DNA from: Candidatus Bathyarchaeota archaeon
GTDB taxonomy: Archaea; Thermoproteota; Bathyarchaeia; 40CM-2-53-6
NCBI GenBank assembly: GCA_005883695.1
Contig: VBBV01000122.1
Span: 1-27,896, forward strand
Length of the DNA: 27,896 bases
Direction: 5' to 3'
The position numbers and the translations under genes were made by a program. Positions 7,332 to 16,267 of the stretch are shown here, piece by piece (the first letter of the stretch is position 1; each line of letters opens with the position of its first letter). The notes beneath the pieces were generated by a model. That model was not told where the DNA came from and ran no database searches. It saw nothing but the letters and a program-made list of their open reading frames with translations.

Positions 7332-10300
7332 ATGGCCGTAACAACCCAACAACTCTGGAACCTATCCAAAGAGTTCATCAAGGACAGCGGCCTCGTCCGC
7401 CAACACATCGACTCTTACAACGACTTCGTCGAAAGAGGACTTCAAGCCATCGTTGACGAAGTCGGAGAACTACCAATAGAAATCGGAGACTATCCCCTAA
7501 GGATCAAACTTGGCAAGATAGAGATCGGAGCACCCCGAGTAATAGAAGTAGACGGCACAGAGAGATCGATCTACCCAGCCGAAGCAAGAATTCGAAACCT
7601 AACCTACGCAGCTCCCCTCCACATGGAAATGATCCCCGTAATCGGGGAACGTGAAGGCCAACCCGAAATGGTCTACATCGGAGACCTACCCGTGATGCTC
7701 AAATCAAAAATCTGCCTACTCTCCAAACTCTCATCTGACGATCTCGTAGGCGTCGGGGAAGATCCGCTTGACCCCGGAGGCTACTTCATAGTAAATGGGT
7801 CTGAAAGAGTCATAGTTGCACTCGAAGACCTCGCTGCGAACCGTATACTCGTAGATATCGAACACACCGGCGTCAACCCGACCTACAAGGCCAAGATATT
7901 TTCAACGACAGTCGGTTTCCGAGCCCGAATTGAAGTCGCCCTGAAAAGTGATGCAGGAATCTACGTAACAATGCCCGGGATTCCCAGCGACATCCCCCTT
8001 ATGATCCTGATGAGAGCTCTTGGCTTCGAGGAAGATGCCAAGATCGCAGAGCTAGTCAGCACCGATCCAGACATACAGGACGAGCTCGAAGCATCCTACG
8101 AAAAGTCATTAGAAGCTAACAATAGCCACGACGCCCTTCTCTATCTCGGTAACCGTCTAGCTCCAGGACAGGTCGACGAGTACAGACTAAAGAAAGCCGA
8201 GTCCGTCTTGGACAGAAACTTCCTACCACACCTCGGCAGACTACTCTCCGAAAGAAGAGAAAAAGGACTCTTCCTAACAGAAATCGCCGCTCGCATCATA
8301 GAGGTTAAACTTGGAAGAAGAAGCCCTGATGACAAAGACCATTACGCAAACAAAAGGCTGAAACTAGCCGGCTCCCTCCTAGCAGAACTATTCCGAATAT
8401 CCTTCCGAAACCTCACCCGCGACCTCAAGTACCAGCTTGAGAGGATAACAATCAGACGACACATAGAATTCTCCATAGCTAACGCCATCCGACCCGGAAT
8501 AATCACCGAAAGAGTTCAGCATGCTATAGCAACAGGAAACTGGGTAAGAGGAAGAATCGGAGTAACCCAGTTACTAGACCGAACAAACTTCGTAAGCACA
8601 CTAAGCCACCTCAGAAGGCTGCAGTCACCCCTCAGCCGCAGTCAACCCAACCTTGAAGCTAGAGACCTTCATCCAACGCATTATGGAAGGCTCTGCCCCG
8701 ACGAGACCCCTGAAGGATCGAACTGTGGGCTTGTGAAGAATCTCGCCCTCTCAAGCAGCATCTCAGTCGGAGTCGAACCACGTGAAATGGTCGACAAACT
8801 GCGCAGAATGGGCGTAGTCATGATTGAAGAATCCGACAAGAAACTCAGAGCCACGGGAGGTAAGGCCATAGTCGATGGGATATTAGCAGGATACTCCAAA
8901 GATCCCGAAACGCTTGCCCGAGAGCTCAGAGAATACCGGCGTGAAGGCAAACTAAGCTCCGAAGTGAATGTCTCATTCCACCCTCCGGAAGCACAGGGCG
9001 GACGCCCAGATTTGCATGTCAACTGTGACGCGGGAAGAGTCCGACGCCCATTGATCGTAATTGACAGTGGCAGCCCTCGGCTTACCGAGGATAATCTCAT
9101 CCAACTCGAACAGGGACGAATCAACTGGCAGGATCTAGTAAGGTCAGGCGTCGTAGAGATGCTTGATGCAGACGAAGAAGAAAACGCTCTCATTGCGATG
9201 TATGAACACGACCTCCGAAAAGATCACACACATCTCGAAATCGCCCCCTATGTAATGCTTGGAATTGCTGCCAGCCTAATCCCATTCCCCGAGCACAACC
9301 AGTCACCCCGAAACGCATACGAATCAGCAATGGCAAAACAAGCCCTAGGCGTTTTCTCGACCAACTTCTTCACCAGAGTGGACTCGCGATCCCACCTCTT
9401 GCATTATCCACAAACACCGATTGTCCAGACGAAACCCATGGAAGTCTTCAACTATCTCGAACGTCCCTCCGGACAAAACGTCGTCGTAGCCATTCTATCC
9501 TTCCAAGGCTACAACATGGAAGACGCGATAATCATCAACAAGTCCTCCGTTGACAGAGGCCTCTTCCGCTCTACATTCTACCGAATTTACGAGGCTGAAA
9601 GCAGACAGTACCTAGGAGGACTACGCGACAAGTTCGAGATTCCAGAAGCAGGAATCAGAGGATACCGCGGCGACCGCTACTACCGACTCATCGAGGAAGA
9701 CGGAATCATCTCCCCTGAAGCAGAAGCCACAGGCAACACCGTTCTCGTAGGAAGAACAAGCCCGCCGAGATTCATGGAAGAATACCGAGAGTTCGAAGCA
9801 AAAGGTCCAACGAAACGCGACTCTTCAGTAACGATGAGACCCTCGGAACAAGGAACCATCGATCAAGTCTTCGTAACCGAATCCATCGAAGGAAGCAAAC
9901 TCGTCAAGGTCAAAGTAAGAGACCTCCGCATCCCCGAACTAGGCGACAAGTTCGCGTCACGCCATGGACAAAAAGGAGTGATTGGGCTCCTCGTTCCCCA
10001 AGAAGACATGCCCTTCACAGTCGACGGAGTCGTCCCGGACGTTATCATCAATCCCCACGCCATACCGTCGAGAATGACCATCGGACAGTTCGTAGAAACT
10101 CTAGGCGGAAAACTAGCATCGCAAATGGGTGAGATAATGGACGGAACAGCCTTCGAAAACATTGGACCCCAAGCTATAGGCGATATGTTGTCCAAGCTCG
10201 GCTTCCAGAAGAGCGGGCGAGAACCCCTCTACAACGGGATTACCGGGGAACGGCTTGCGGCAGAACTGTTCATCGGAGTCGTCTACTACCAGAAACTCCA

Positions 10301-10679
10301 TCACATGGTAGCGGACAAGATGCACGCCCGAGCGAGAGGCCAAGTCCAGATGCTCACTCGCCAACCTACTGAGGGCAGAGCCAGAGGAGGAGGATTACGA
10401 TTCGGAGAAATGGAGCGAGACTGCCTCATCGGACATGGAGCATCAGCCCTACTCCGCGACCGTCTGCTAGAAGAATCTGACAAGTACATCGCCTACGTCT
10501 GCGAGACATGCGGCACTCTCGCCTACCACGATATCAAACAGAACAAGTACATCTGCCGGATCGACGCTGAGAAAGCCGTCATCTCTCCCGTAGCAATATC
10601 CTACGCTTTCAAACTTCTGGTTCAAGAACTCATGGCTCTTGGAATCGCACCCCGACTGAATCTAGAGGAGAGGGCATAA
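7332..10679 (+). CDS. rpoB: RNA polymerase subunit B, unsplit
   Basis: A 1115-residue second-largest subunit with B'' and B' in one chain, corresponding to Rpb2. Landmarks in order are LDPGGYFIVNGSERVIVALE, LCPDETPEGSNCGLVKNLAL, FQGYNMEDAIIINKSSVDRG, LGDKFASRHGQKGVIG (active-site lysines) and GGGLRFGEMERDCLIGHGAS. It forms the active-centre cleft with RpoA. Oddly, the C-terminal zinc ribbon keeps C1057, C1060 and C1075, but the fourth ligand position reads Asp (C-R-I-D at 1075-1078) where a second C-x2-C is usual. Start is ATG 7332; two bases separate its stop from rpoA. Confidence 0.98.
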   Translation: MAVTTQQLWNLSKEFIKDSGLVRQHIDSYNDFVERGLQAIVDEVGELPIEIGDYPLRIKLGKIEIGAPRVIEVDGTERSIYPAEARIRNLTYAAPLHMEMIPVIGEREGQPEMVYIGDLPVMLKSKICLLSKLSSDDLVGVGEDPLDPGGYFIVNGSERVIVALEDLAANRILVDIEHTGVNPTYKAKIFSTTVGFRARIEVALKSDAGIYVTMPGIPSDIPLMILMRALGFEEDAKIAELVSTDPDIQDELEASYEKSLEANNSHDALLYLGNRLAPGQVDEYRLKKAESVLDRNFLPHLGRLLSERREKGLFLTEIAARIIEVKLGRRSPDDKDHYANKRLKLAGSLLAELFRISFRNLTRDLKYQLERITIRRHIEFSIANAIRPGIITERVQHAIATGNWVRGRIGVTQLLDRTNFVSTLSHLRRLQSPLSRSQPNLEARDLHPTHYGRLCPDETPEGSNCGLVKNLALSSSISVGVEPREMVDKLRRMGVVMIEESDKKLRATGGKAIVDGILAGYSKDPETLARELREYRREGKLSSEVNVSFHPPEAQGGRPDLHVNCDAGRVRRPLIVIDSGSPRLTEDNLIQLEQGRINWQDLVRSGVVEMLDADEEENALIAMYEHDLRKDHTHLEIAPYVMLGIAASLIPFPEHNQSPRNAYESAMAKQALGVFSTNFFTRVDSRSHLLHYPQTPIVQTKPMEVFNYLERPSGQNVVVAILSFQGYNMEDAIIINKSSVDRGLFRSTFYRIYEAESRQYLGGLRDKFEIPEAGIRGYRGDRYYRLIEEDGIISPEAEATGNTVLVGRTSPPRFMEEYREFEAKGPTKRDSSVTMRPSEQGTIDQVFVTESIEGSKLVKVKVRDLRIPELGDKFASRHGQKGVIGLLVPQEDMPFTVDGVVPDVIINPHAIPSRMTIGQFVETLGGKLASQMGEIMDGTAFENIGPQAIGDMLSKLGFQKSGREPLYNGITGERLAAELFIGVVYYQKLHHMVADKMHARARGQVQMLTRQPTEGRARGGGLRFGEMERDCLIGHGASALLRDRLLEESDKYIAYVCETCGTLAYHDIKQNKYICRIDAEKAVISPVAISYAFKLLVQELMALGIAPRLNLEERA

Positions 10680-10681
10680 TC

Positions 10682-13600
10682 ATGGCACTCGCAACAATGG
10701 AAGAAGCTTACAAGATCATCCAGAGCATACGATTCACTCTATTATCACCATCAGAACTTCGAAAGCTATCCGCCGTGGAAGTTCAAGCCGCGGACACTTA
10801 CGATGAAGACGGAGTCCCCATTGTATCAGGACTAATGGACGGCCGACTCGGAACCCTCGAACCCCGTCAAAAATGCAAGACCTGCGGCAACACTGCCTCA
10901 GCATGCCCAGGACACTTTGGCCACATAGAACTCGCCGAGCCCGTTATCCACGTAAGCTTTGCCAAGCTCATTCACCGTCTTCTCTCAATTACGTGCAGAA
11001 ACTGTGGCAGAATACTTCTAAGCGAAGAGAAGATCGAGAAATTCAAAGTACGTCACGCAGACCTCAAACAACGACTCAACACTGTCCCAGACGCTTTCCT
11101 AGACGAGATCATCAAGGACGCCAAGAAAGCCCAGCAGTGTCCTCACTGCGGACAGAAACAATACCCGATCGAGCACGGCAAACCCACTACCTACCACGAG
11201 ATCGCTGCCGAGGGAGACGCAGTACGTCTAACACCAAGCACGGTCCGCGAAAGGCTTGAGAGAATTCCTGACGATGACCTGATACTTCTCGGAATGGATC
11301 CTAAGGCGGCTAGGCCTGAGTGGGCTGTTCTCCAGGTGATGCCTGTTCCTCCTGTCTCGGTCCGACCTTCCATAACTCTTGAGTCTGGCATAAGGTCGGA
11401 AGACGATCTGACCCACAAACTCGTCGACATCATAAGGATCAACCAGAAACTGCGAGAAGCCCTTGAATCAGGGGTTCCAATCAACATCATCCAAGAACTA
11501 CATGAACTGCTCCAGTACCATGTGACCACCTACTTTGACAACGAAGTCTCAGGCCTACCCCCAGCCAGACACCGATCGGGAAGAGCGCTGAAGACACTAG
11601 TTCAGCGATTGAAAGGAAAGGAAGGAAGATTCAGAGGTAATCTGTCAGGTAAAAGAGTTGACTTCTCAGCCCGAACAGTCGTGTCCCCTGACCCGAACCT
11701 AGACATCAACGAGGTAGGAGTACCGCTCGATGTTGCAAGTCGACTGACGATCCCAGAAAAGGCAACTGATTACAATCTCGATGAGATGAAGAGACTAATT
11801 GCAAACGGTCCTGACACCTATCCTGGATCACTCTACATCGTTCGTCCCGATGGACGAAGAGTCCGACTCGAGTTCGTCACAGACAGGAAGGTTGTGGCAG
11901 AAGCTCTGCAGCCAGGTTTCGTCGTCGAGAGACATCTCAGAGATGGCGACATTGTGCTCTTCAACCGGCAACCGAGCCTTCACAGAATGTCCATAATGGC
12001 TCACCGAGTAAGGGTGCTTCCGTACAAAACCTTCAGACTCAACCCGACCGTATGCCCGCCTTACAACGCGGACTTTGACGGTGACGAGATGAACTTGCAT
12101 GTCCCACAAGGAGAAGAAGCCCGAACGGAAGCGCGTCTGCTCATGCAGGTGCAAGACCAGATTCTCTCTCCAAGATACGGCGGACCGATCATCGGAGCAA
12201 TTCGAGACTCGCTGACCTCTGCTTTCCTCCTCACTCAGAAGTCGACGCTTCTAGATCGCCCAACTATCTCGAAGCTTCTAGCGGCGGCTGGCTTCGAAGG
12301 ACCCATGCCAGAACCAGCAGTGACGAAACCCGAAGAGAAATGGACCGGGAAACAGATTTTCAGCATTGTACTCCCGAAAAGCTTCAATTTCATTTCGAAA
12401 TCCAACCTTTCAAGCTACTACAAGTGCGCGGACTGCGACAAAGGAGTCCTCCACGACTGCCCCTACGATGCCTTCATCGTTATCAAAGACGGCGTTCTAG
12501 AACAGGGAGTAATCGACAAGGCTTCCATCGGCGCCGAAAAATCAGAGAGCCTCTTCCACCGAATAGTCAAAGACTACGGGGCCGAGGAAGCTAGGACGTT
12601 TCTCAACGCGGTCACAAAACTTCTCGATCGGTACATGGTGCTTCGAGGCTTCACCTACGCATTCGACGAACTGGAAATCCCTGCAGCTATCAAGGACAAG
12701 ATCGCGAAAGCAATTGCCAAGGCGGAAGAGAAGGTCAACGAGTACATCGACAGCTACCGCAAGGAAACCCTGGAACGATTGCCAGGACAGTCACTGGAGG
12801 AATCGTTGGAGCTCTACATTATGAACGAGCTCTCGAGAGCTCGAGATGTAGCCGGCGAGTTCGCCGACCAATACTTCCAGATGGACAACAGCGGCGTGAT
12901 CATGAGCAGGGCCGGAGCCCGAGGCTCAACACTCAACATATCCCAGATGACCGCAAGCGTCGGCCAACAATCGATCCGCGGAAAAAGAATTCTTCGAGGA
13001 TATCGCGGCAGAGCATTATCTTTCTTCAAGCCCGGAGACGCAGGAGCAGCGGCTCGAGGATTCGTCTACAACTCCTACCGGGACGGGCTTGAACCCATCG
13101 AATTCTTCTTCCATGCAATGGGAGGAAGAGAAGGGCTGGTAGACACAGCCGTAAGAACCCAGCAAAGCGGATACATGCAACGACGCCTGATCAACGCCCT
13201 GGAACATCTCAGAGTAGAATACGATTCGACCGTCAGAGATTCCCGAGGCAACATAATCCAAATCCGCTACGGAGAAGACGGTGTCGATACGGCGAAGAGC
13301 GATCACGGCAAGGCGGTCAACATTGATCGACTGATAGAACGCATCCGGCTTACAATGAAAAAGGGAACCATCGCGACCAAGGAATACGTTGAGGATGAAG
13401 TCGACAAAGCGAACAATACTCTCTCACCATTGATACTCAACAAGCTACGGCAGAGCCTGGTAAACGCGAAGCTGCCCAAGCCGGCAGTAGACGAAACCGT
13501 ACTGGAGGCCATGGAGAATTACAAGCGTGCTCTGGTGGAGCCCGGCGAAGCTGCAGGAATAGTCTCCGCTCAATCCATCGGCGAACCCGGTACACAGATG

Positions 13601-14527
13601 ACGCTTCGAACCTTCCACTTCGCAGGAGTCCGAGAACAAAACGTCACTCTAGGACTTCCAAGACTCATAGAGATCGTGGACGCACGCAAGATCCCATCAA
13701 CTCCAAACATGACCGTGTACCTGGACGCGAAGCACCGAGCTAGCAGAGAGAAGGCCCAGGAAGTAGCTACGCTGCTTACCCACGCTACGTTAGGGGACAT
13801 CGCCAGCACGTTCGAGTCCGATGTCACACGGATGAGGGTCGATGTGAAACTGAACCCGCAGGCGATGAGGGAAAGAGAGATCACGGTCCAAGACGTGCGG
13901 GATGCAGTGAAGCCGGCGAACTGCGAGGTCAAAGTCGAAGGATACCATGTGGAGATCAAGTCGAAGGAGCTTGAGATCCCGCAGTTCAGACGATTGACCG
14001 GCAAACTACTCGTCTACCATGTCAAAGGCTTGCCCGCTGTCCGGAGAGCTCTCGTTATCGAGGAGAAGGGCGAATGGATAGTCAGAACAGAGGGCTCCAG
14101 CCTCGCCTTGGCCTTCGAAATCCCAGGCGTTGATACAAGCCGGACAGTCAGCAACAACATCAACGAGACGGCCGTCGTTCTCGGGATCGAAGCAGCCCGC
14201 AACGTAATAATCAAAGAAGCGCTAGGCGTACTGGAGGAACAGGGGCTGGACGTGGACATTCGACACGTGATGCTAGTAGCCGACATGATGACCTCGTCAG
14301 GCGAAGTTCTCCAGGTCGGACGCCACGGTGTAAGCGGAGAGAAAGCGAGCACACTTGCCAAGGCAGCCTTCGAGATCACGATTCCAACCATCGTGGACGC
14401 TGCCGTGAAAGGAATCGTAGACACTCTCAGGGGAGTTGCGGAGAACGTGATCGTCGGTCAACAAGTACCAATGGGCACAGGTCTCATAGAGGTCTCGATG
14501 TCAATGTCGCGGAAAGGGAGCAAGTAG
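10682..14527 (+). CDS. rpoA: RNA polymerase subunit A, unsplit (A' + A'')
   Basis: A 1281-residue largest subunit, the Rpb1 core without a CTD. The N-terminal clamp zinc site is CKTCGN...CPGHFGH, and a second zinc cluster uses CRNCGR and CPHCGQ. The catalytic loop NADFDGDE begins at residue 462, with D464, D466 and D468 as Mg2+ ligands. The bridge helix region is near 805-836 (PIEFFFHAMGGREGL). The trigger-loop region EPGEAAGIVSAQSIGEPGT begins at 953 and belongs to A'' in species with split genes. No stop or start interrupts the A'/A'' junction, which is the unsplit arrangement of thaumarchaeotal-type lineages. It follows rpoB by two bases and precedes rpl30e by eight. Confidence 0.98.
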   Translation: MALATMEEAYKIIQSIRFTLLSPSELRKLSAVEVQAADTYDEDGVPIVSGLMDGRLGTLEPRQKCKTCGNTASACPGHFGHIELAEPVIHVSFAKLIHRLLSITCRNCGRILLSEEKIEKFKVRHADLKQRLNTVPDAFLDEIIKDAKKAQQCPHCGQKQYPIEHGKPTTYHEIAAEGDAVRLTPSTVRERLERIPDDDLILLGMDPKAARPEWAVLQVMPVPPVSVRPSITLESGIRSEDDLTHKLVDIIRINQKLREALESGVPINIIQELHELLQYHVTTYFDNEVSGLPPARHRSGRALKTLVQRLKGKEGRFRGNLSGKRVDFSARTVVSPDPNLDINEVGVPLDVASRLTIPEKATDYNLDEMKRLIANGPDTYPGSLYIVRPDGRRVRLEFVTDRKVVAEALQPGFVVERHLRDGDIVLFNRQPSLHRMSIMAHRVRVLPYKTFRLNPTVCPPYNADFDGDEMNLHVPQGEEARTEARLLMQVQDQILSPRYGGPIIGAIRDSLTSAFLLTQKSTLLDRPTISKLLAAAGFEGPMPEPAVTKPEEKWTGKQIFSIVLPKSFNFISKSNLSSYYKCADCDKGVLHDCPYDAFIVIKDGVLEQGVIDKASIGAEKSESLFHRIVKDYGAEEARTFLNAVTKLLDRYMVLRGFTYAFDELEIPAAIKDKIAKAIAKAEEKVNEYIDSYRKETLERLPGQSLEESLELYIMNELSRARDVAGEFADQYFQMDNSGVIMSRAGARGSTLNISQMTASVGQQSIRGKRILRGYRGRALSFFKPGDAGAAARGFVYNSYRDGLEPIEFFFHAMGGREGLVDTAVRTQQSGYMQRRLINALEHLRVEYDSTVRDSRGNIIQIRYGEDGVDTAKSDHGKAVNIDRLIERIRLTMKKGTIATKEYVEDEVDKANNTLSPLILNKLRQSLVNAKLPKPAVDETVLEAMENYKRALVEPGEAAGIVSAQSIGEPGTQMTLRTFHFAGVREQNVTLGLPRLIEIVDARKIPSTPNMTVYLDAKHRASREKAQEVATLLTHATLGDIASTFESDVTRMRVDVKLNPQAMREREITVQDVRDAVKPANCEVKVEGYHVEIKSKELEIPQFRRLTGKLLVYHVKGLPAVRRALVIEEKGEWIVRTEGSSLALAFEIPGVDTSRTVSNNINETAVVLGIEAARNVIIKEALGVLEEQGLDVDIRHVMLVADMMTSSGEVLQVGRHGVSGEKASTLAKAAFEITIPTIVDAAVKGIVDTLRGVAENVIVGQQVPMGTGLIEVSMSMSRKGSK

Positions 14528-14535
14528 ACCCCCAG

Positions 14536-14838
14536 TTGGACGTGAACAAACAGATCCGTATGGCCGTCAAGACCGGCAAGGTCGAGTTCGGAAGCAAAGT
14601 CGCGCTTTCTAGTGCCTCCCTCGGAAGGGCTAAGCTGTTGATCCTCGCGAGCAATTGTCCTGCGGATTTTCGCGAGAACATCGTCTATGACGCGGAACAG
14701 TCAGAGGTTCCAGTCTACGTTTTCCAAGGCAGCAGCCTCGACCTAGGTGCGCTCTGCGAGAAACCCTTTCCTGTTGCATCAATGGTCGTTAGGGAACCTG
14801 GTGATTCTGAAGTCCTGAAGCTGGCTGAGAACAAGTGA
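14536..14838 (+). CDS. rpl30e: Ribosomal protein L30e (eL30)
   Basis: A 100-residue L7Ae/L30e-fold protein of the large ribosomal subunit. The N-terminal helix IRMAVKTGKVEFGSKVAL, the strand AKLLILASNCP and the motif VPVYVFQGSSLDLGALCEKPFPVASMVV are characteristic. The fold binds kink-turn RNA. Starts are TTG 14536 or GTG 14542, two codons apart. Its position between rpoA and nusA is the conserved archaeal order. Its TGA overlaps the nusA ATG (TGATG), indicating translational coupling. Confidence 0.93.
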   Translation: MDVNKQIRMAVKTGKVEFGSKVALSSASLGRAKLLILASNCPADFRENIVYDAEQSEVPVYVFQGSSLDLGALCEKPFPVASMVVREPGDSEVLKLAENK

Positions 14839-15275
14839 TGCTCCAGCCCAAGATCAAGCTAACCAGTGAAGAAATGAAATACATGGCCCTCTTCGAGAGC
14901 ACCACAGGCGCGACCACACAGGACTGCGTGATCGACGAGAAGCTAGGACGGATCATCTTCGTAGCAAAGCCCGGCGACATGGGACTCGCGATAGGCAAAG
15001 GAGGCAAGAACATCAACCAGCTGCGCCGCATGACAAGCCGGCAGATCGAGGTAGTGGAGTATGCGGAGACCCCTGAAGGCTTGATCCGGAACAGTCTATC
15101 GCCCGCGAGGATCAAGGAGATCCGGGTAACGGAAAGGCCTGACAAGAAGATAGTAGTGGTTGAGGTAGACGCCCAGGATAAGGCGATAGCGATCGGAAAG
15201 AACGGCAGGACTATTGACAAGACCCGTTTACTTGTGAAGAGATACTTCGACATCGATCATGTAGTCGTCCAATAA
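14838..15275 (+). CDS. nusA: NusA-like transcription termination/antitermination protein
   Basis: An archaeal NusA of about 145 residues made of two KH domains, lacking the bacterial N-terminal and S1 domains. KH1 holds GLAIGKGGKNINQLRR and KH2 holds AIAIGKNGRTIDKTRLLVKRYF, both with the GxxG RNA-binding loop. ATG 14838 overlaps the rpl30e stop; a GTG three bases upstream is also in frame. By family it binds RNA and probably links RNA polymerase to transcript processing or translation. It is the last gene of the rpo operon here. The rps12-rps7 genes that usually follow are absent and non-coding DNA with repeat copy A comes next. Confidence 0.93.
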   Translation: MLQPKIKLTSEEMKYMALFESTTGATTQDCVIDEKLGRIIFVAKPGDMGLAIGKGGKNINQLRRMTSRQIEVVEYAETPEGLIRNSLSPARIKEIRVTERPDKKIVVVEVDAQDKAIAIGKNGRTIDKTRLLVKRYFDIDHVVVQ

Positions 15276-15371
15276 ACAGACTGTTTCCACGAGCTGAAAC
15301 ACTTGTATTCGCGCGACTTGTTGCAGGTCTAAAGAAAGCAAGCGCAGTGCTTGAGACGAGAGACAGTTCCA
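15276..15371. other. Spacer between nusA and repeat copy A, with a hairpin
   Basis: CAAGC (15339-15343) and GCTTG (15349-15353) form a short hairpin. Read on the minus strand it is followed by the T-rich CTTTCTTTAG, so it could end a minus-strand transcript coming from repeat copy A. No plus-strand poly-T terminator is evident for nusA. Confidence 0.3.
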
Positions 15372-15590
15372 GAAATCGCCCATAATCAGCCCTGATCTCG
15401 AATCGGGGCCCTCTCCAGACTCTCCCCGAGAAATCGTTCGGGGCACGCCGAAAAAACGGCGAGTTTCACCTTCGCATCCAAGCTTGAATCGTGCCCTGAA
15501 TCCCGCGACTCGCTAGGAATCAGTGCCAGACAGCGAGTGGCCTCTAGAAAAAAGGAGGTATTAGTCAAGTATCTCGCGACGCAAGAGTGG
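15372..15590 (-). repeat. Dispersed intergenic repeat, copy A
   Basis: A 219-bp copy of a family with two more copies at 27242-27452 and 27476-27695, here inverted. In repeat orientation it runs from CCACTCTTGCGTCGCGAGA through TGTCTGGCA and CGGGATTCAGGGCA to CAGGGCTGAT and GGGCGATTTC. A 55-base stretch from CTGGCA onward matches copy C at 44 positions by hand count. Hairpins within it are ACTCGCT/AGCGAGT (15508-15514 with 15532-15538) and CCCCGA/TCGGGG (15424-15429 with 15438-15443). No terminal target duplication is seen. It ends about 35 bases from the sod promoter. Confidence 0.75.
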
Positions 15591-15625
15591 TTTCCGAGAG
15601 AAGTCCTAGCGCAGTTTTGAGCATA

Positions 15626-15635
15626 GTTTTTTATC
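15626..15635 (+). promoter_or_regulatory. TATA-like box of sod
   Basis: GTTTTTTATC is centred about 28 bases before the ATG at 15659, which predicts a leaderless or near-leaderless mRNA. Confidence 0.45.
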
Positions 15636-15658
15636 AACAGAACAACAGCCGAGGCGTC

Positions 15659-16267
15659 ATGCCCCATCACAGATACAAGCTACCTGACCTTCCATATGCG
15701 TACAACGCGCTTGTCCCGACCGTATCCGAGGAGATAATGCGGTTGCACCACGACAAACACCACCTTGCCTACGTGAACGGCGCCAACGCTGCCCTGGACA
15801 AGCTCCAGAAAGCCCGTGAGACCGGCTTCGCCGGCGTCGATGTCAAAGCGATCGAGCGAGACCTCGCTTTCCACGGTTCGGGCCACACCATGCACAGCAC
15901 CTTCTGGCCCAACATGAAACCAGGAGGTGGAGGAAAACCAGGTGGAAAAATAGCCGACCAGATCAACACCGACTTCGGCAAGTTCGAATCGTTCAAGGAA
16001 CAATTTAGCACCGCCGCCAAACAAGTCGAAGGCAGCGGCTGGGCCGTCCTAGCCTACGAACCATGGACACAACAATTGATCACCCTCCAAGCCGAGAAAC
16101 ACAACGATCTAACCGTCCAAGGAGTAGTTCCGATCCTCGTCCTCGATGTCTGGGAACACGCCTACTACCTACAATACAAGAACGACCGCGCAGCCTACGT
16201 AGACGCCTGGTGGAACGTCGTCAACTGGGACGACATAGAGAAGCGACTAGAAAAGGCCAGACGTTAA
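15659..16267 (+). CDS. sod: Fe/Mn superoxide dismutase
   Basis: A 202-residue cytosolic enzyme converting superoxide to H2O2 and O2. The metal ligands are all visible: H30 in RLHHDKHHLAYVNGAN, the His of HSTFWPNM, and Asp and His of LDVWEHAYYLQYKN. The QVEGSGWAVLAYEP and VDAWWNVVNWDD segments are typical of the family. Fe and Mn forms cannot be separated by eye. ATG 15659 is chosen because the product then starts HHRYKLPDLPYAYNAL like other family members; a longer GTG reading from 15587 would start before the TATA box. The 3' end overlaps the convergent hydrolase gene by 21 bases. Presence of sod implies exposure to oxygen. Confidence 0.96.
   Translation: MPHHRYKLPDLPYAYNALVPTVSEEIMRLHHDKHHLAYVNGANAALDKLQKARETGFAGVDVKAIERDLAFHGSGHTMHSTFWPNMKPGGGGKPGGKIADQINTDFGKFESFKEQFSTAAKQVEGSGWAVLAYEPWTQQLITLQAEKHNDLTVQGVVPILVLDVWEHAYYLQYKNDRAAYVDAWWNVVNWDDIEKRLEKARR

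Noticed and set aside
8681..9193. Long minus-strand frames opposite rpoB and rpoA (also 9863-10195, 11191-11529, 13570-14004, 14014-14424)
   Set aside because: They are Ser/Arg-rich antisense shadows of strongly coding sequence with no family resemblance.
15587..15658. Longer GTG start for superoxide dismutase at 15587
   Set aside because: It would begin inside the end of repeat copy A and before the TATA box; ATG 15659 gives the family N-terminus.
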